A stretch of 64,000 nucleotides of DNA, taken from assembly GCF_900115305.1 (NCBI RefSeq), contig NZ_FOVW01000001.1:372001-436000 (forward strand), in the 5' to 3' direction. The stretch is from Algoriphagus ornithinivorans (lineage in GTDB: Bacteria > Bacteroidota > Bacteroidia > Cytophagales > Cyclobacteriaceae). Positions within the stretch are counted from its first letter, which is position 1. Each line of letters begins with the position of its first letter. Shown here piece after piece: positions 32,160-42,546 of this stretch. The notes beneath the pieces are model-generated. The model was not told where the DNA came from and searched no databases. It saw only the letters and a list, made by a program, of their open reading frames with translations. The position numbers and the translations under genes are program-made.

Positions 32160-33323
32160 ATGAATAAAAATAATTTAATGAAATTCGGTACCAAAGCCAT
32201 TCATTCCGGTGTGGAGCCTGATTCCTCTACCGGTGCTATAATGACTCCTATTTATCAGACCTCTACCTATGTGCAGCGGTCTCCCGGCGATCATCAGGGA
32301 TATGAGTATTCTCGTACACATAATCCTACGCGAACAGCCCTTCAAAATAATTTAGCGGCATTAGAAAATGGAAAACATGGAATTTGTTTTTCTTCCGGAT
32401 TAGGGGCAATTGATGCTGTAATCAAGCTGTTTAATCCAGGGGATGAAATTATCAGTACCAGTGATTTGTATGGCGGAACTTACCGCTTGTTTACCAAGGT
32501 TTATGAAAAGTATGGGATCAAATTTCACTTTGTACCCATGACAAATGTTGATTTGGTCGCCGAAAAAATTAATGAGAATACCAAGATGATTTGGGCTGAG
32601 ACTCCCACCAATCCCATGATGAATATTGTGGATTTGAGAGCACTGTCCAAGTTGGCCAAAGGGAATAATTTGTTATTGGGTGTGGACAATACTTTCGCTT
32701 CCCCGTTTTTGCAAAACCCACTGGACTTGGGAGCTGATATCGTAATGCATTCCGTTACCAAATACTTGGGAGGTCACTCTGATGTAGTGATGGGAGCCTT
32801 AGTGGTGAATGAGGATGAATTAGCTCAGAGATTAATTTTTATCCAAAATGCATGTGGTGCCGTTCCTGGACCTCAAGATTGTTTTCTGGTATTGAGAGGA
32901 ATCAAAACTTTGCATATCAGAATGGAGCGACATTCTCAGAATGGAAAAACTATTGCAGCTTATTTAAAAAATCATCCGAAAGTAGAAAAAGTATATTGGC
33001 CTGGATTTGAAGATCATCCTAATCATGATATCGCAAAAAGCCAAATGAGAGATTTTGGAGGTATGATTTCATTTTCACTTAAAGGCAATAAACTGGAAGA
33101 CGCCAGAAAAGTGATGGAAAGCTTCAAGCTTTTTTCTCTAGCAGAATCACTGGGAGGAGTAGAGTCTTTATGTGGTCATCCTGCAACCATGACCCATGCA
33201 AGCATTCCCAAAGAGGAAAGAGAAAAAGTAGGACTGGTGGATTCTTTAATTCGTTTAAGTGTGGGAATTGAAGATGCTGAAGATCTGAAAAATGACTTGG
33301 CTTTTGCCTTGTCTAGAATCTGA
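32160..33323 (+). CDS. Cystathionine gamma-synthase/lyase family PLP enzyme
   Basis: The 387-residue protein has the trans-sulfuration fold. Phosphate-contacting Tyr50/Arg52 are in GYEYSRTHNPTR. Asp176 (GVDNTFASP) would bind the pyridine nitrogen. Lys201 in SVTKYLGGH forms the Schiff base. The C-terminal GGVESLCGHPATMTHAS carries substrate contacts. Length and motifs fit CGS and CGL equally, so the reaction (cystathionine formation, or its cleavage to cysteine) cannot be decided. The next ATG at residue 7 is an alternative start. No methionine or cysteine genes surround it, and its stop codon directly abuts the stop of the convergent helical gene. Confidence 0.93.
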   Translation: MNKNNLMKFGTKAIHSGVEPDSSTGAIMTPIYQTSTYVQRSPGDHQGYEYSRTHNPTRTALQNNLAALENGKHGICFSSGLGAIDAVIKLFNPGDEIISTSDLYGGTYRLFTKVYEKYGIKFHFVPMTNVDLVAEKINENTKMIWAETPTNPMMNIVDLRALSKLAKGNNLLLGVDNTFASPFLQNPLDLGADIVMHSVTKYLGGHSDVVMGALVVNEDELAQRLIFIQNACGAVPGPQDCFLVLRGIKTLHIRMERHSQNGKTIAAYLKNHPKVEKVYWPGFEDHPNHDIAKSQMRDFGGMISFSLKGNKLEDARKVMESFKLFSLAESLGGVESLCGHPATMTHASIPKEEREKVGLVDSLIRLSVGIEDAEDLKNDLAFALSRI

Positions 33324-34157
33324 TTAAGCTAAAATTTTCTGAAACAAGCTTTGAGCCTGCTTTTCAACTTTGGAAGTCAGGCTCTTTTTTTCTGCGTGGA
33401 GGTCTTTCACCCATGCAACATATTTTTTGGACACATCTTCTTTATCTGAGAGAAAATGAGTCAGGGATTGTAACTCCAAGTGGTTGGCATACCAGGGTTT
33501 GAGATTTTCTTTCAATCCTTCCATCTCCGCATGAATACTGTCTATAAAAATGGAATTGAAGCCCAAATACAGTAATAGATTCTCCAGCATGATGATTTTT
33601 CTCAAGCCTTCAAAAAGATCTCTTAATGCCTTGCTGTCCAGTCTTTGTCTTTGATTGATGTGGAAAAACTCCAACTCTTCCTCAATTAACTGATTGATAG
33701 CAGTATTGATGGTCAAAGGCTTGATTTGTTTACTGGCTTCTTGAGATTTCGCCAAAAACTCATCCCAGACTTTCAGGGAACTGCCAACTACCATATCAAA
33801 GGTTTCGGAATAAAGTCCCTTTTTGTGCTTGTCAACAAATGTAGAATAAGAATTATAGGTCAGATCTTGATTCAATTCTCTTTGCCTTAATCCTTTTTCA
33901 ACCAGCTTTAAATGATTGATTTTTCTCAGGTTCTTTTGAAGCTTGCTGAAGGGTGCGAAAAAATCGAACTGCAGGCTTTCCTTTTCAAAATGGATTTTAG
34001 CCAAAAGATCTCCATACACTTCCAGAAAACTTAATTTCCCGTAAAGTTCTATGGCTTTCTTGGACTTAATTTGTTTTCCAAGCGTCAGAAATAGCTCCTT
34101 AGCCTCGGCATGTTGCTGCTCAAAAGCCTGGAAAATAGGAGAGATTTTCACCTGCAT
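33324..34157 (-). CDS. Helical hypothetical protein (possibly CHAD-like)
   Basis: The 277-residue soluble, helical, Lys/Glu-rich protein is without signal or membrane segments. Scattered His and Arg (HFEKE, NHLKLVEKGLRQRE, FFHINQRQRLDSKALRDLFEGLRK) resemble the basic helices of CHAD-type proteins, but the conserved CHAD H-x-x-R-V core is not evident. It lies three bases after the Smr gene, in the same direction as that gene and the photolyase gene, so they are probably one operon. Function unknown. Confidence 0.7.
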   Translation of the reverse strand: MQVKISPIFQAFEQQHAEAKELFLTLGKQIKSKKAIELYGKLSFLEVYGDLLAKIHFEKESLQFDFFAPFSKLQKNLRKINHLKLVEKGLRQRELNQDLTYNSYSTFVDKHKKGLYSETFDMVVGSSLKVWDEFLAKSQEASKQIKPLTINTAINQLIEEELEFFHINQRQRLDSKALRDLFEGLRKIIMLENLLLYLGFNSIFIDSIHAEMEGLKENLKPWYANHLELQSLTHFLSDKEDVSKKYVAWVKDLHAEKKSLTSKVEKQAQSLFQKILA

Positions 34158-34160
34158 GAA

Positions 34161-35111
34161 TTAGGAAATTCTTACTAAAGTTGCTCCGTAACCCCACTGA
34201 TCTTTCTGTGTGTCTTGAAAGTACTTAATATTTCCCAATTGACTCAATCGCTTATGAATTTCTTTTCTCAAGACCCCATTTCCTATTCCATGAATAAAGG
34301 TGATTTCATCCATTCCGGATTGAATAGCTTGATCCAATTTCCTTTCGAATGTTTCAAGCTGAATCCGTAATTTCTCCGAATTACTCATGGATTGATGATC
34401 TTCCACCAGCTCTTCAATATGAAGGTCAATGCTTCTTGCAGGCTTCTTTACAGGTTTTTCCTCCGGCTTGGGATTAAGTTGCTCCAACTCGTAGTTCAAA
34501 GACCGAATATCCAATTCTTTGGTAGTCTGTTCCAAGTGGAACAAATAAGCGGATTTATTCAAAAAAGGAGCTGTACTTAAATGCTTGAAAAATTGGGTTG
34601 GCTTGATTTTTAACTGCCTTTCAAAAGGAGGAATCCCTTTTTCCAGTCTTTGTTGAATGGGAATAAAACGCAGCAAAAAAGCTGGCCATTCATCCATTTC
34701 TTTCAACAGTCTATCGTCAAATTTTTTGGCAATCCCAGGTTTGACTTGTTCTGCCAAAAGAGTTCTCTGATTGTTGCCGAATACCTCAGACACATGAACC
34801 AAATAATCTTGCTTCGAGTCATTGATCAGATATAAGCTGAGGTTTTGATCATTGACGGGAACAAATGCTAAATAAATTCCCTGGTCTTTGGGAGCGGAAA
34901 TAGCCTGAGGAATTTCCGAAAAATCTTCCTGAACTTTACTCTCACCGAAATAGGATTTTTCTACTTCGGAAATGACGACCGCTTCAGATTTCATGGCGGG
35001 AATTACAAAACCATCCTCAATTTCTACCTCTATTCTCCCACTTGAGGATATTTTTCTGATTATCCCTTCTTCTTTGCCATGTAGTAATCTTACTCGGTCT
35101 CCGATATTCAT
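34161..35111 (-). CDS. Smr domain protein with DUF2027-type N terminus
   Basis: The 316-residue protein begins with an SH3-like beta barrel (GDRVRLLHGKEEGIIRKISSSGRIEVEIEDG, about 3-33). A DUF2027-like middle follows (FVPVNDQNLSLYLINDS, about 80-210). The C-terminal Smr domain (about 228-316) carries the typical IDLHIEEL...FIHGIGNGVLRKEI...GATLVRIS. Smr domains bind or nick branched DNA or act on RNA. The gene overlaps the photolyase stop by four bases (ATGA) and precedes the helical gene by three. The link to the photolyase suggests, but does not prove, a nucleic-acid role. Confidence 0.85.
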   Translation of the reverse strand: MNIGDRVRLLHGKEEGIIRKISSSGRIEVEIEDGFVIPAMKSEAVVISEVEKSYFGESKVQEDFSEIPQAISAPKDQGIYLAFVPVNDQNLSLYLINDSKQDYLVHVSEVFGNNQRTLLAEQVKPGIAKKFDDRLLKEMDEWPAFLLRFIPIQQRLEKGIPPFERQLKIKPTQFFKHLSTAPFLNKSAYLFHLEQTTKELDIRSLNYELEQLNPKPEEKPVKKPARSIDLHIEELVEDHQSMSNSEKLRIQLETFERKLDQAIQSGMDEITFIHGIGNGVLRKEIHKRLSQLGNIKYFQDTQKDQWGYGATLVRIS

Positions 35112-36406
35112 TGATCCAATGCTTTTTTATAAGTGTCCAGTGCTCTTTGCCTGGCAAATTTATGGTCTACAATCGGATTTGGATACTTATCAGTTCCAAA
35201 TTCCGGTACCCATTCTTTAATATACTTCAAATCTTTATCAAACTTTTCAGTTTGCGACTCCGGATTGAATACCCTGAAATAAGGCTGTGCATCTGTTCCG
35301 GTTCCTGCAGCCCATTGCCAGCCCCCATTATTAGAAGCCAATTCATAATCCAATAATTTGGCAGCAAAGTAAGCCTCACCCCATCTCCAGTCAATCAACA
35401 AATGTTTGGTCAGGAAAGATGCCACAATCATTCGCACCCTATTGTGCATGTAGCCTGTTTGATTCAATTCCCTCATTCCGGCATCGACAATAGGATATCC
35501 GGTTTTCCCCTCACACCAGGCCTTAAATTCTTCCTCGTTATTTCTCCATGGAATTTGATCATAAGCGGGTTTGAATGCTTTATCAACCACCTGAGGATTA
35601 TAGGCCAAAATAGTCATATAAAACTCTCTCCAAATCAATTCATTGAGATAGGTATCATTTAGCTTGGCAGCATCCAAAGCCAGCTTTCGAATAGAAATAG
35701 TCCCAAAACGAAGATGAATTCCCAGTCTACTGGTACCATCCTTTGCCGGAAAGTTTCGGGTTTTGTCGTATTCAGAAATCAAATCCTTATCAACAGTATT
35801 GGACGGAATTGGGATGTCAGTTTTTTCAAAACCTATATCTTCCAAACTCGGAAGCGAAAACGGTTTTGTTTCATAGAGATTTTTCCAGTGAAAATAGGAG
35901 AGAGGTTCTATTTTCTGTTTTTTGAATTCCTCCAGCCAAACTTTGCTGTAGGGAGTAAAGACTTTATAAAACTCTCCCGATCCATTTAAAACCTCCCCGG
36001 GTTCAAAGATCATTTGATCCTTGAATGTGTAAAATTCTATGTCTTTTTCCTTCAAAAATTTCTCCACCTCCTGATCGCGTTCCTTAGCATAAGGTTCATA
36101 ATCCCGGTTGGTATATACAGAGGAAATCGAATATTCCTTGCAAAGCTCTTGATATACCTCTAATGGCTTCCCATGTTTTACCAAAATGGAGCTTCCTTTG
36201 TCCTTTAATTCATCGTGAATTGAGGTGATTTGCTCATGGATAAATTGAACACGGGCATCTTTTTTATCTTCAAGCTTGTCTAAAATATTGCTGTCAAAAA
36301 TGAAAAGGGGCAATACATTTTCTTCCTGCTGCAAAGCATAATACAAGCCTGTATTGTCTTCGAGTCTCAGGTCTCTACGAAACCAGAAAATTGTGATTTT
36401 TTGCAT
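35108..36406 (-). CDS. phrB: Deoxyribodipyrimidine photolyase family protein
   Basis: The 432-residue flavoprotein has an N-terminal antenna domain (WFRRDLRLEDNTGL, then PLFIFD) and a C-terminal FAD domain. The latter carries TSRLGIHLRFGTISIR, WREFYM, AGMRELNQTGYMHNRVRM and NNGGWQWAAGTGTDAQPYFR. These are CPD-photolyase/class I features, and the asparagine-rich NNGGWQWAAGTG segment binds FAD. It should repair UV cyclobutane dimers using blue light. It is first in the minus operon photolyase-Smr-helical protein. A cryptochrome role cannot be excluded from sequence alone. Confidence 0.93.
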   Translation of the reverse strand: MQKITIFWFRRDLRLEDNTGLYYALQQEENVLPLFIFDSNILDKLEDKKDARVQFIHEQITSIHDELKDKGSSILVKHGKPLEVYQELCKEYSISSVYTNRDYEPYAKERDQEVEKFLKEKDIEFYTFKDQMIFEPGEVLNGSGEFYKVFTPYSKVWLEEFKKQKIEPLSYFHWKNLYETKPFSLPSLEDIGFEKTDIPIPSNTVDKDLISEYDKTRNFPAKDGTSRLGIHLRFGTISIRKLALDAAKLNDTYLNELIWREFYMTILAYNPQVVDKAFKPAYDQIPWRNNEEEFKAWCEGKTGYPIVDAGMRELNQTGYMHNRVRMIVASFLTKHLLIDWRWGEAYFAAKLLDYELASNNGGWQWAAGTGTDAQPYFRVFNPESQTEKFDKDLKYIKEWVPEFGTDKYPNPIVDHKFARQRALDTYKKALDQ

Positions 36407-36447
36407 GGATGTACTTTTTTAGAAAAGTAAGTCTGAGGGGAAATTGT

Positions 36448-39400
36448 TTATTGATCCTCCTCTTCTTTTCTGAAATATTGCTTAGTTCTGTCTTCTTTCA
36501 AAGAATCAAGTCGCTCTTCAATATTGTCTAAATTGATGGGTTTCCAGTTTTCCTCCGAATCTTGATTATATCTCAAATAATTGTCAGAATCCTCATATAA
36601 GGGATCTGCTTTCTGCTTTTTTCGGGTGATTTTTTGAAATAATTCAGAGAAGGAGTTGAAGGAGACGTTTTGGGAAATTGAAACACCATAAGTATTCACG
36701 TTCCTGGAAAGGGACAGTGAGGTAAAGGTGTTGAAATTATTCCGGTTGAAAATTCTGATTCTATAGACCCCATCATCTGTCAATAAGTATTCAGCTTGCC
36801 AATCTCCAATAATAGAAGCAGCATCTGCATTTCCTGTATTGTCCGTAAATCCGCCGTCTCGAGATACTCGAAGTCTTCCGTCGAGGAAAGTATAAGCAAC
36901 GCTCAATTGGAATGTTTCCAGCGCATTTTGATCTAAGGATGCCAAATCAAAATTGACTTCCAAGTTTTTGTCTACCTGACCCAAGAATGAGTTGAGTTGG
37001 GAGGAAAGTAATTGTCCCAAGCTATTGGAGAATGAATTAACACCGGCGAACTGGCCTTCAGGAGAGAAAGAACGGGTCATAATCACAGAGAAAACCTGAC
37101 GGTTCATCTCCTGCTCATCGTTGTTGATCCTTGACTGAAATGATGAAATTGCTGTTTGTACGTCTCCCGTGTTAGGGAACTGTGAAAAGTCAAACCCAAA
37201 ATTGATATCCGGTGAAAGAAGCTCTCCATTTAGATTCATGATTACCTCTACCGGAAATCTTCTATTGCTCGTGCTTTGCTGATCCTGAAGGGAGTTTCTG
37301 GTTAAAAGAGGAGCGATAGATACAGTCTCCGTATATTTTGCTTTAAGGTTCATGACGCCTTCATATGGATCTCCATACCAAGTGATTCTTCCGCCCGGTT
37401 CTACGGTAAACTCCTTTTTCAAAACATTGTAAAGGGAGAAATTATAGGTTGCTTCAGTAATCTCATAACTTCCACTCAAAGAGAAATTCCCTTGTGTATC
37501 AATATTCATGGTTAGAAGCCCTCTTCCTCTACCGGAGATTTTTTCTTCTGTCCTTGGGTCAATGATGATTTCAGTGTAAGCATCAGGAGTTACATCCAGC
37601 ACAAAATTCATTCGGACATTTTCTATATTCAGTCTATTAATGTCATCGGATAAACCCTGCATTCTTACAGTATCCCGAATATTGATAATGTGGATATACT
37701 CTTCACTCACTTGCTCATTGCTACTGGTCAGAGGAATGAAAATTCGTGTATTGGGTTGACTGGTCGCTCTCGCATTGATATCCAGATTGGAAGTTGAACC
37801 CAGAATATCTATGGTACCGCTCACATAGGCTGTTCCATAAAACACCTCATTATCTCTTGAAGTAGTATTCAATACTTGGAAATTATTGAGTCTGGCATTG
37901 ATGTCCAGCGTGATATTATTGAGGCTTTGGTATTTAAGACCTCCGTTTAGATTGGCAGTGTTGCCATTCACATCCCTTGCCACCAAACGGTCAAAACTCA
38001 CTTCTCCCGGTTCGAAAATGATGCTTCCATCCAGTTGATAAAGAGCGTTGAGATAATTTACACGTAGTTTGCCCTGATTAATTCTTCCCTGCCCCAAAAG
38101 CCTAGGTTTGGTGACGTTTCCGGTTAATTGGATATCTCCCGAAACTGTCCCACCCATATTGGATAAATAATTGGATAAGAAGGGTTCGAAAATCGCTAAT
38201 TCAGCATTTCGTAATTCCCCCGCCAAATCAAACTCTTGAGAGTCCAGATCAACTGTACCGCTCATTTGAATTGATTTTTTCTTACTTAAGTAATTTTCCA
38301 AAGTAAGATTGAGGATATTCTGCTGCAGATCTGCACTGGCTACAAAATCACCTACTATTATTTCATTGATGCTTAAAGAATCAATTTCAATTTGGGCTTT
38401 CAAAGTCCTATCAAATTCCTCACTCGCAGAGATAGTAACCGATCCATTGATGGCTCCTTCGTAAGCTTGGGGAGTTAAGGTGTTGAGGATATTGGCATTT
38501 ACATTTGAGATAGTTAGATAAAATTCATCTTCAGGATTTGAGCTGAATATACCTTCCAAATCTATTTCTTGATTTCCAGACTGTATCCTTACATTATCAA
38601 AAGCGATTTTTTCTGATTCAATCCTGATCTCATTATTGGGGTCAAATTTCCATTCACTATCCAGCACTATTAGCTGAGATGGTTCAAAATTGATACTTGT
38701 CTGGGTAGGAGTAAATTGAGCCAAGGCTTTGATTCTAGCCTTGCTCCGGGTTGAGTCCTGATCTAAGGCAAAGTCCAAATTCAAAGCTTCATTACTCCAA
38801 ATTGCCTCGAATCCAAAATTGCTGAAATCTAGAGACTGCCCAATTTTCTGGGATTTAGAAAAAACGTAGAAGGAGGCCAACACATCCTCGCTATTGATAA
38901 GTTTGGATGTATTGAAGTCAATATTGACATTTCTGGCTATGTTGTTTTTGTATTGAATCGTGTCAATACTGGTAAAAAAGTTGAAAATCGTATTCTCCGG
39001 TGTTTGATAAAACGCTCCTTCAATCAGCGTGTTTTTGGAGATTCTGTAGTCCGGTTGAAAGAGTTTTAAAAGGGGATTAATATCGATTAAACGAATATTC
39101 AAATCCAGTTTATACTCCTTGTTGAAGTATTCTTCAATATCTGCAACGGGAGGCTTTTGCTTGAAAAGTATAGCTAAATATTGGTTAAAAAGGACCGGTA
39201 AATCTTTTGCCATTTGCTCCAATTCAAATCTTCCAGAAGCACCAGCCACAATGTAATCTGAGTTGAGAGACATGGTTCGCGTACCTCCCGCAAATAAGGA
39301 TTGAAAGAAAAAGTCGCCTAATTCCAGAGATCTGCCATCATACCCTATAGCTATATCTTTAAAGCGCATGATTCCCGTCAAAACATCAATATTGATCCCT

Positions 39401-41061
39401 CTGGTATCAATTTCAAAATCCCCGGATAAGGAAGTTGCTACGTCTGTAAGACGCATTTGGTCCAAATTCGCGGTGTCCAGCTGCATTCGGATGTTGATTG
39501 CCTCAGAGGTATCTCTGAGATTGATAGTTCCTGAAGCTTTCAGTTTCAAATTTGGATCGGATATGGATAAGTTTCCCTCAAAAAGGTCCAATCCATAATT
39601 CGCATCTGTTCGAATATTGGAATAGGTGTATCCATTAATTCCCAATTTTGAAATCACCGCATCCAAGCCGATCAGGATATCCTCTTTGCTTTTACCCTTT
39701 AGATTGACATTCCCCTCTAAGCTGATTTTTTGCAGCAATTCCGGATTTTCAGCCAAGACACCCAGATCTAGATTTTTGATGGAAACTTTTGAGACGATCG
39801 AGTTTACTCCGTCTTTTTGATCAAAATTGACACGTCCGTTTAATTCCCCTATGCCAGTACGAAACTGTCCATTCGTTGTGAATCTGCTTGGCAAACCTGC
39901 AAAATCAGCACTGAGTCTGATCGTTTTAAATTTGCGAATCTCTTTTTCAATTTCAGGGCTTAAATAGGGTCCTAAATCGCTGGCTTCGATAGTGGAGTTT
40001 TGTAGAGAAAGATTGATGTAGGTTTCCTCAAAATTGGGCAGACCGTCCAATCGGAAGGATCCAAATATTTCCGTTTTCTTTCCCAATCTTAGGAGGAATT
40101 CCTCGGATCTTATATCTGAAACAGGTCCTTGTACCTCTCCTGTTAGGATGATGGCATCCTCAATATCTGGAAGTGTGGGTGCAAAAAAACGCAAATCCTC
40201 CAGACTGAGTACTGTTTCTTTCATTCTGGTGATGGCGACTACCTTATTGATGAAATCCGAGAAAGCACTTGGACTAGCATATTCGAATCTTAAAAAATCC
40301 TTGATATGACTTTGGTTGGTAATCAGATTTAATTTATCAAACTCAAGAAACTCGGAAGAATAAGTGAGCTGAGTTTGCAATTCTTTGATCGTCAATCCTG
40401 AGCCTTGCTCTACACCTGTCAGAAGACCTATATCAACTCCAATTTCATCTCCATCCACATAAAAATCAGAGGCACTGATGGCAATATCAGCGAAGCGCAT
40501 GTGGTTATAGTCCAGCCCTTTTTCTATGACTGGTAAGTTGTAATTGACCAATGAAAACCTGGAGTTCCTTAGGTCAATCTGGCCAATTCCAAATTTGGTA
40601 GATCCTCCGCTTTTTCCTGACCCGAAGAGTTCATTTAATTCTTTGATCCATGAATTGATATTCATAGATGAGTCTCCCTCATGGGTAAAGAATTGTACTG
40701 TAGCTCTTTCCAATCTTACCTCATCCAAAGAGGGATTGTTTGGAGGAAGCAAGGACTGCAGTTGAAAATCAATAAATGCGCGATCTGCAGAGAGCATGAT
40801 GCTGTCTCGGTGGTCTTTTACTTCTAAACCGGATATTTCTAAGGCGTCCCACCAATTCAGGTCAATCCTATCAATATTGGTGGTGAACTGGGAATTTTTA
40901 TTGAGATATCCTGTTAATTTATCTACAGCCCAATTTTGAAACTTGGGGGTTTGGAGAAGCAAAGCCAGTGCTATTACACTGATCACCAGCATTAAGATTA
41001 CCCAAAGGAGTATTCGAAAGGCTTTGTATAAAAAATCCGTAACTTTCGCGTTCTTTTCCAA
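36448..41061 (-). CDS. tamB: TamB/YtfN-type translocation and assembly protein
   Basis: The 1537-residue inner-membrane-anchored protein has one N-terminal helix (LLWVILMLVISVIALALLLQ, about 18-37). A long run of AsmA/TamB-like beta-taco repeats (SLEDLRFF, LSADFAGLPSRF, GEVQGPVSDIR) follows, and the DUF490 C-terminal region (SLGQLLSSQLNSFLG, then DNYLRYNQD). TamB spans the periplasm and moves lipids or helps barrel assembly in the outer membrane. The start is a TTG at 41061, because the frame is closed upstream by a stop at 41082-41080. It overlaps the ATG of tsaD, encoded on the other strand, by one base. Confidence 0.9.
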   Translation of the reverse strand: MEKNAKVTDFLYKAFRILLWVILMLVISVIALALLLQTPKFQNWAVDKLTGYLNKNSQFTTNIDRIDLNWWDALEISGLEVKDHRDSIMLSADRAFIDFQLQSLLPPNNPSLDEVRLERATVQFFTHEGDSSMNINSWIKELNELFGSGKSGGSTKFGIGQIDLRNSRFSLVNYNLPVIEKGLDYNHMRFADIAISASDFYVDGDEIGVDIGLLTGVEQGSGLTIKELQTQLTYSSEFLEFDKLNLITNQSHIKDFLRFEYASPSAFSDFINKVVAITRMKETVLSLEDLRFFAPTLPDIEDAIILTGEVQGPVSDIRSEEFLLRLGKKTEIFGSFRLDGLPNFEETYINLSLQNSTIEASDLGPYLSPEIEKEIRKFKTIRLSADFAGLPSRFTTNGQFRTGIGELNGRVNFDQKDGVNSIVSKVSIKNLDLGVLAENPELLQKISLEGNVNLKGKSKEDILIGLDAVISKLGINGYTYSNIRTDANYGLDLFEGNLSISDPNLKLKASGTINLRDTSEAINIRMQLDTANLDQMRLTDVATSLSGDFEIDTRGINIDVLTGIMRFKDIAIGYDGRSLELGDFFFQSLFAGGTRTMSLNSDYIVAGASGRFELEQMAKDLPVLFNQYLAILFKQKPPVADIEEYFNKEYKLDLNIRLIDINPLLKLFQPDYRISKNTLIEGAFYQTPENTIFNFFTSIDTIQYKNNIARNVNIDFNTSKLINSEDVLASFYVFSKSQKIGQSLDFSNFGFEAIWSNEALNLDFALDQDSTRSKARIKALAQFTPTQTSINFEPSQLIVLDSEWKFDPNNEIRIESEKIAFDNVRIQSGNQEIDLEGIFSSNPEDEFYLTISNVNANILNTLTPQAYEGAINGSVTISASEEFDRTLKAQIEIDSLSINEIIVGDFVASADLQQNILNLTLENYLSKKKSIQMSGTVDLDSQEFDLAGELRNAELAIFEPFLSNYLSNMGGTVSGDIQLTGNVTKPRLLGQGRINQGKLRVNYLNALYQLDGSIIFEPGEVSFDRLVARDVNGNTANLNGGLKYQSLNNITLDINARLNNFQVLNTTSRDNEVFYGTAYVSGTIDILGSTSNLDINARATSQPNTRIFIPLTSSNEQVSEEYIHIINIRDTVRMQGLSDDINRLNIENVRMNFVLDVTPDAYTEIIIDPRTEEKISGRGRGLLTMNIDTQGNFSLSGSYEITEATYNFSLYNVLKKEFTVEPGGRITWYGDPYEGVMNLKAKYTETVSIAPLLTRNSLQDQQSTSNRRFPVEVIMNLNGELLSPDINFGFDFSQFPNTGDVQTAISSFQSRINNDEQEMNRQVFSVIMTRSFSPEGQFAGVNSFSNSLGQLLSSQLNSFLGQVDKNLEVNFDLASLDQNALETFQLSVAYTFLDGRLRVSRDGGFTDNTGNADAASIIGDWQAEYLLTDDGVYRIRIFNRNNFNTFTSLSLSRNVNTYGVSISQNVSFNSFSELFQKITRKKQKADPLYEDSDNYLRYNQDSEENWKPINLDNIEERLDSLKEDRTKQYFRKEEEDQ

Positions 41062-42074
41062 TGGATACCAACGATATTTCTATTCTAGCAATTGAGTCCT
41101 CGTGTGACGAGACTTCTGCCTCTATAATCTTAAATGGCAAAGTACTTAATAATATTGTGGCCACACAATCAGTCCACGAAAAATATGGGGGTGTTGTTCC
41201 CGAATTAGCCTCTAGAGCGCATCAGGAGAATATTATTCCTGTGGTGCACGAGGCTTTGGAGTCTTCCGGGATTAGAAAGAATGATCTCAGTGCAATTGCC
41301 TTTACCAGAGGACCGGGCCTCATGGGAGCTTTGCTTGTGGGAGTAAGTTTCGCCAAATCCATGGCTTATGCTTTGAAGATTCCGCTGATTGAAATCAATC
41401 ATATGCAGGCTCACGTATTGGCGCATTTCATAGAGGACCCTAAGCCTAATTTCCCTTTTATTTGTCTGACAGTCAGTGGAGGGCACACGCAGTTGGTCTT
41501 AGTCAAAGATTATCTGGATATGCAGGTCATTGGAGAGACAAGGGATGATGCGGTTGGGGAGGCATTTGACAAAACAGCCAAATTGCTAGGTTTACCTTAT
41601 CCGGGAGGGCCTTTGATCGATAAATATGCCCAGTCAGGTAATCCAAAAGCTTTTGAGTTTCCAATCACTCGAATGCCTGAATTGGATTATTCTTTTAGCG
41701 GAATAAAAACTGCGGTTTTATATTTCTTGAGAGATCAACTGCAGCAGAATCCTACCTTCATTGAGGAAAACCTGAATGATCTATGCGCCAGTATACAGCA
41801 TAGTCTTATTGAAATGTTGCTGATCAAATTGAAGGTAGCCGTCAAACAATATGGCGTGAAGGATGTAGCTATAGCAGGGGGCGTATCTGCAAATTCAGGT
41901 CTGAGAAATGCTTTGACAGATTTGGCCACAAAAAGAGGCTGGAATATTTTTATTCCGAAATTTGAATATTGTACGGATAATGCAGCCATGATTGCCATGG
42001 CAGCCCATTACAAATACTTAAAAGGAGATTTTTCATCCATGGATGTCACTCCTTTAGCAAAAATGAAAATCTAA
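41061..42074 (+). CDS. tsaD: tRNA threonylcarbamoyladenosine synthase subunit TsaD
   Basis: The 337-residue protein forms t6A at position 37 of ANN-decoding tRNAs. Family motifs are [12 protein letters not shown] (8-19), HQENIIP (54-60), iron-binding HMQAH (His114, His118), SGGHT (139-143), [19 protein letters not shown] and the late DNAAMIA. The start must be near residue 1 because ESSCDET is always close to the N terminus. It is first in the operon tsaD-smpB-NlpC/P60-like-HNH, and smpB follows one base after its stop. Its promoter must lie inside tamB, whose start codon it overlaps. Confidence 0.97.
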   Translation: MDTNDISILAIESSCDETSASIILNGKVLNNIVATQSVHEKYGGVVPELASRAHQENIIPVVHEALESSGIRKNDLSAIAFTRGPGLMGALLVGVSFAKSMAYALKIPLIEINHMQAHVLAHFIEDPKPNFPFICLTVSGGHTQLVLVKDYLDMQVIGETRDDAVGEAFDKTAKLLGLPYPGGPLIDKYAQSGNPKAFEFPITRMPELDYSFSGIKTAVLYFLRDQLQQNPTFIEENLNDLCASIQHSLIEMLLIKLKVAVKQYGVKDVAIAGGVSANSGLRNALTDLATKRGWNIFIPKFEYCTDNAAMIAMAAHYKYLKGDFSSMDVTPLAKMKI

Positions 42075-42075
42075 T

Positions 42076-42546
42076 ATGGCTACCAAAGTCAATAAATTTG
42101 AGAAGCATATCAATATCAAAAACCGAAAGGCTAGCTTTCAGTTTGAGTTTATAGATACCTACGTTGCGGGAATGGTGCTGAAAGGCACTGAGATTAAGTC
42201 CATCCGAGAGAGTAAGGTGTCTTTGACTGAGGCCTTTTGTATTTTTTTGGATGGGGAGCTGTACGTGAGACAAATGCATATTGCCCCATATTCTATGGCT
42301 TCAAGCTATAATCATGAGGCTGTGAGAGATAGAAAGTTGCTTTTAAGTAAAAAAGAACTGGAAAAACTCGAAACTAAGTCGCAGGAAAAAGGTCTTACTA
42401 TCATTCCGGTTCGTATATTTATCAACGACCGTGGAAAAGCAAAAATGGAAATTGCTTTGGGTCGAGGTAAAAAATTACACGACAAGAGACAGGATCTGAA
42501 GGAAAAAGATGCCAAAAGAGAACTCCAGCGAATGGCCCTTAAATGA
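42076..42546 (+). CDS. smpB: SsrA-binding protein SmpB
   Basis: The 156-residue protein binds tmRNA and brings it to stalled ribosomes. It shows the OB-fold start ([28 protein letters not shown]) and the conserved R-Q-x-x-I-x-P-Y region ([13 protein letters not shown]). The basic C-terminal tail ([21 protein letters not shown]) binds the ribosome decoding centre. It follows tsaD by one base and overlaps the next gene by 38 bases, so the operon is tightly packed. The tmRNA gene itself is not in this window. Confidence 0.97.
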   Translation: MATKVNKFEKHINIKNRKASFQFEFIDTYVAGMVLKGTEIKSIRESKVSLTEAFCIFLDGELYVRQMHIAPYSMASSYNHEAVRDRKLLLSKKELEKLETKSQEKGLTIIPVRIFINDRGKAKMEIALGRGKKLHDKRQDLKEKDAKRELQRMALK

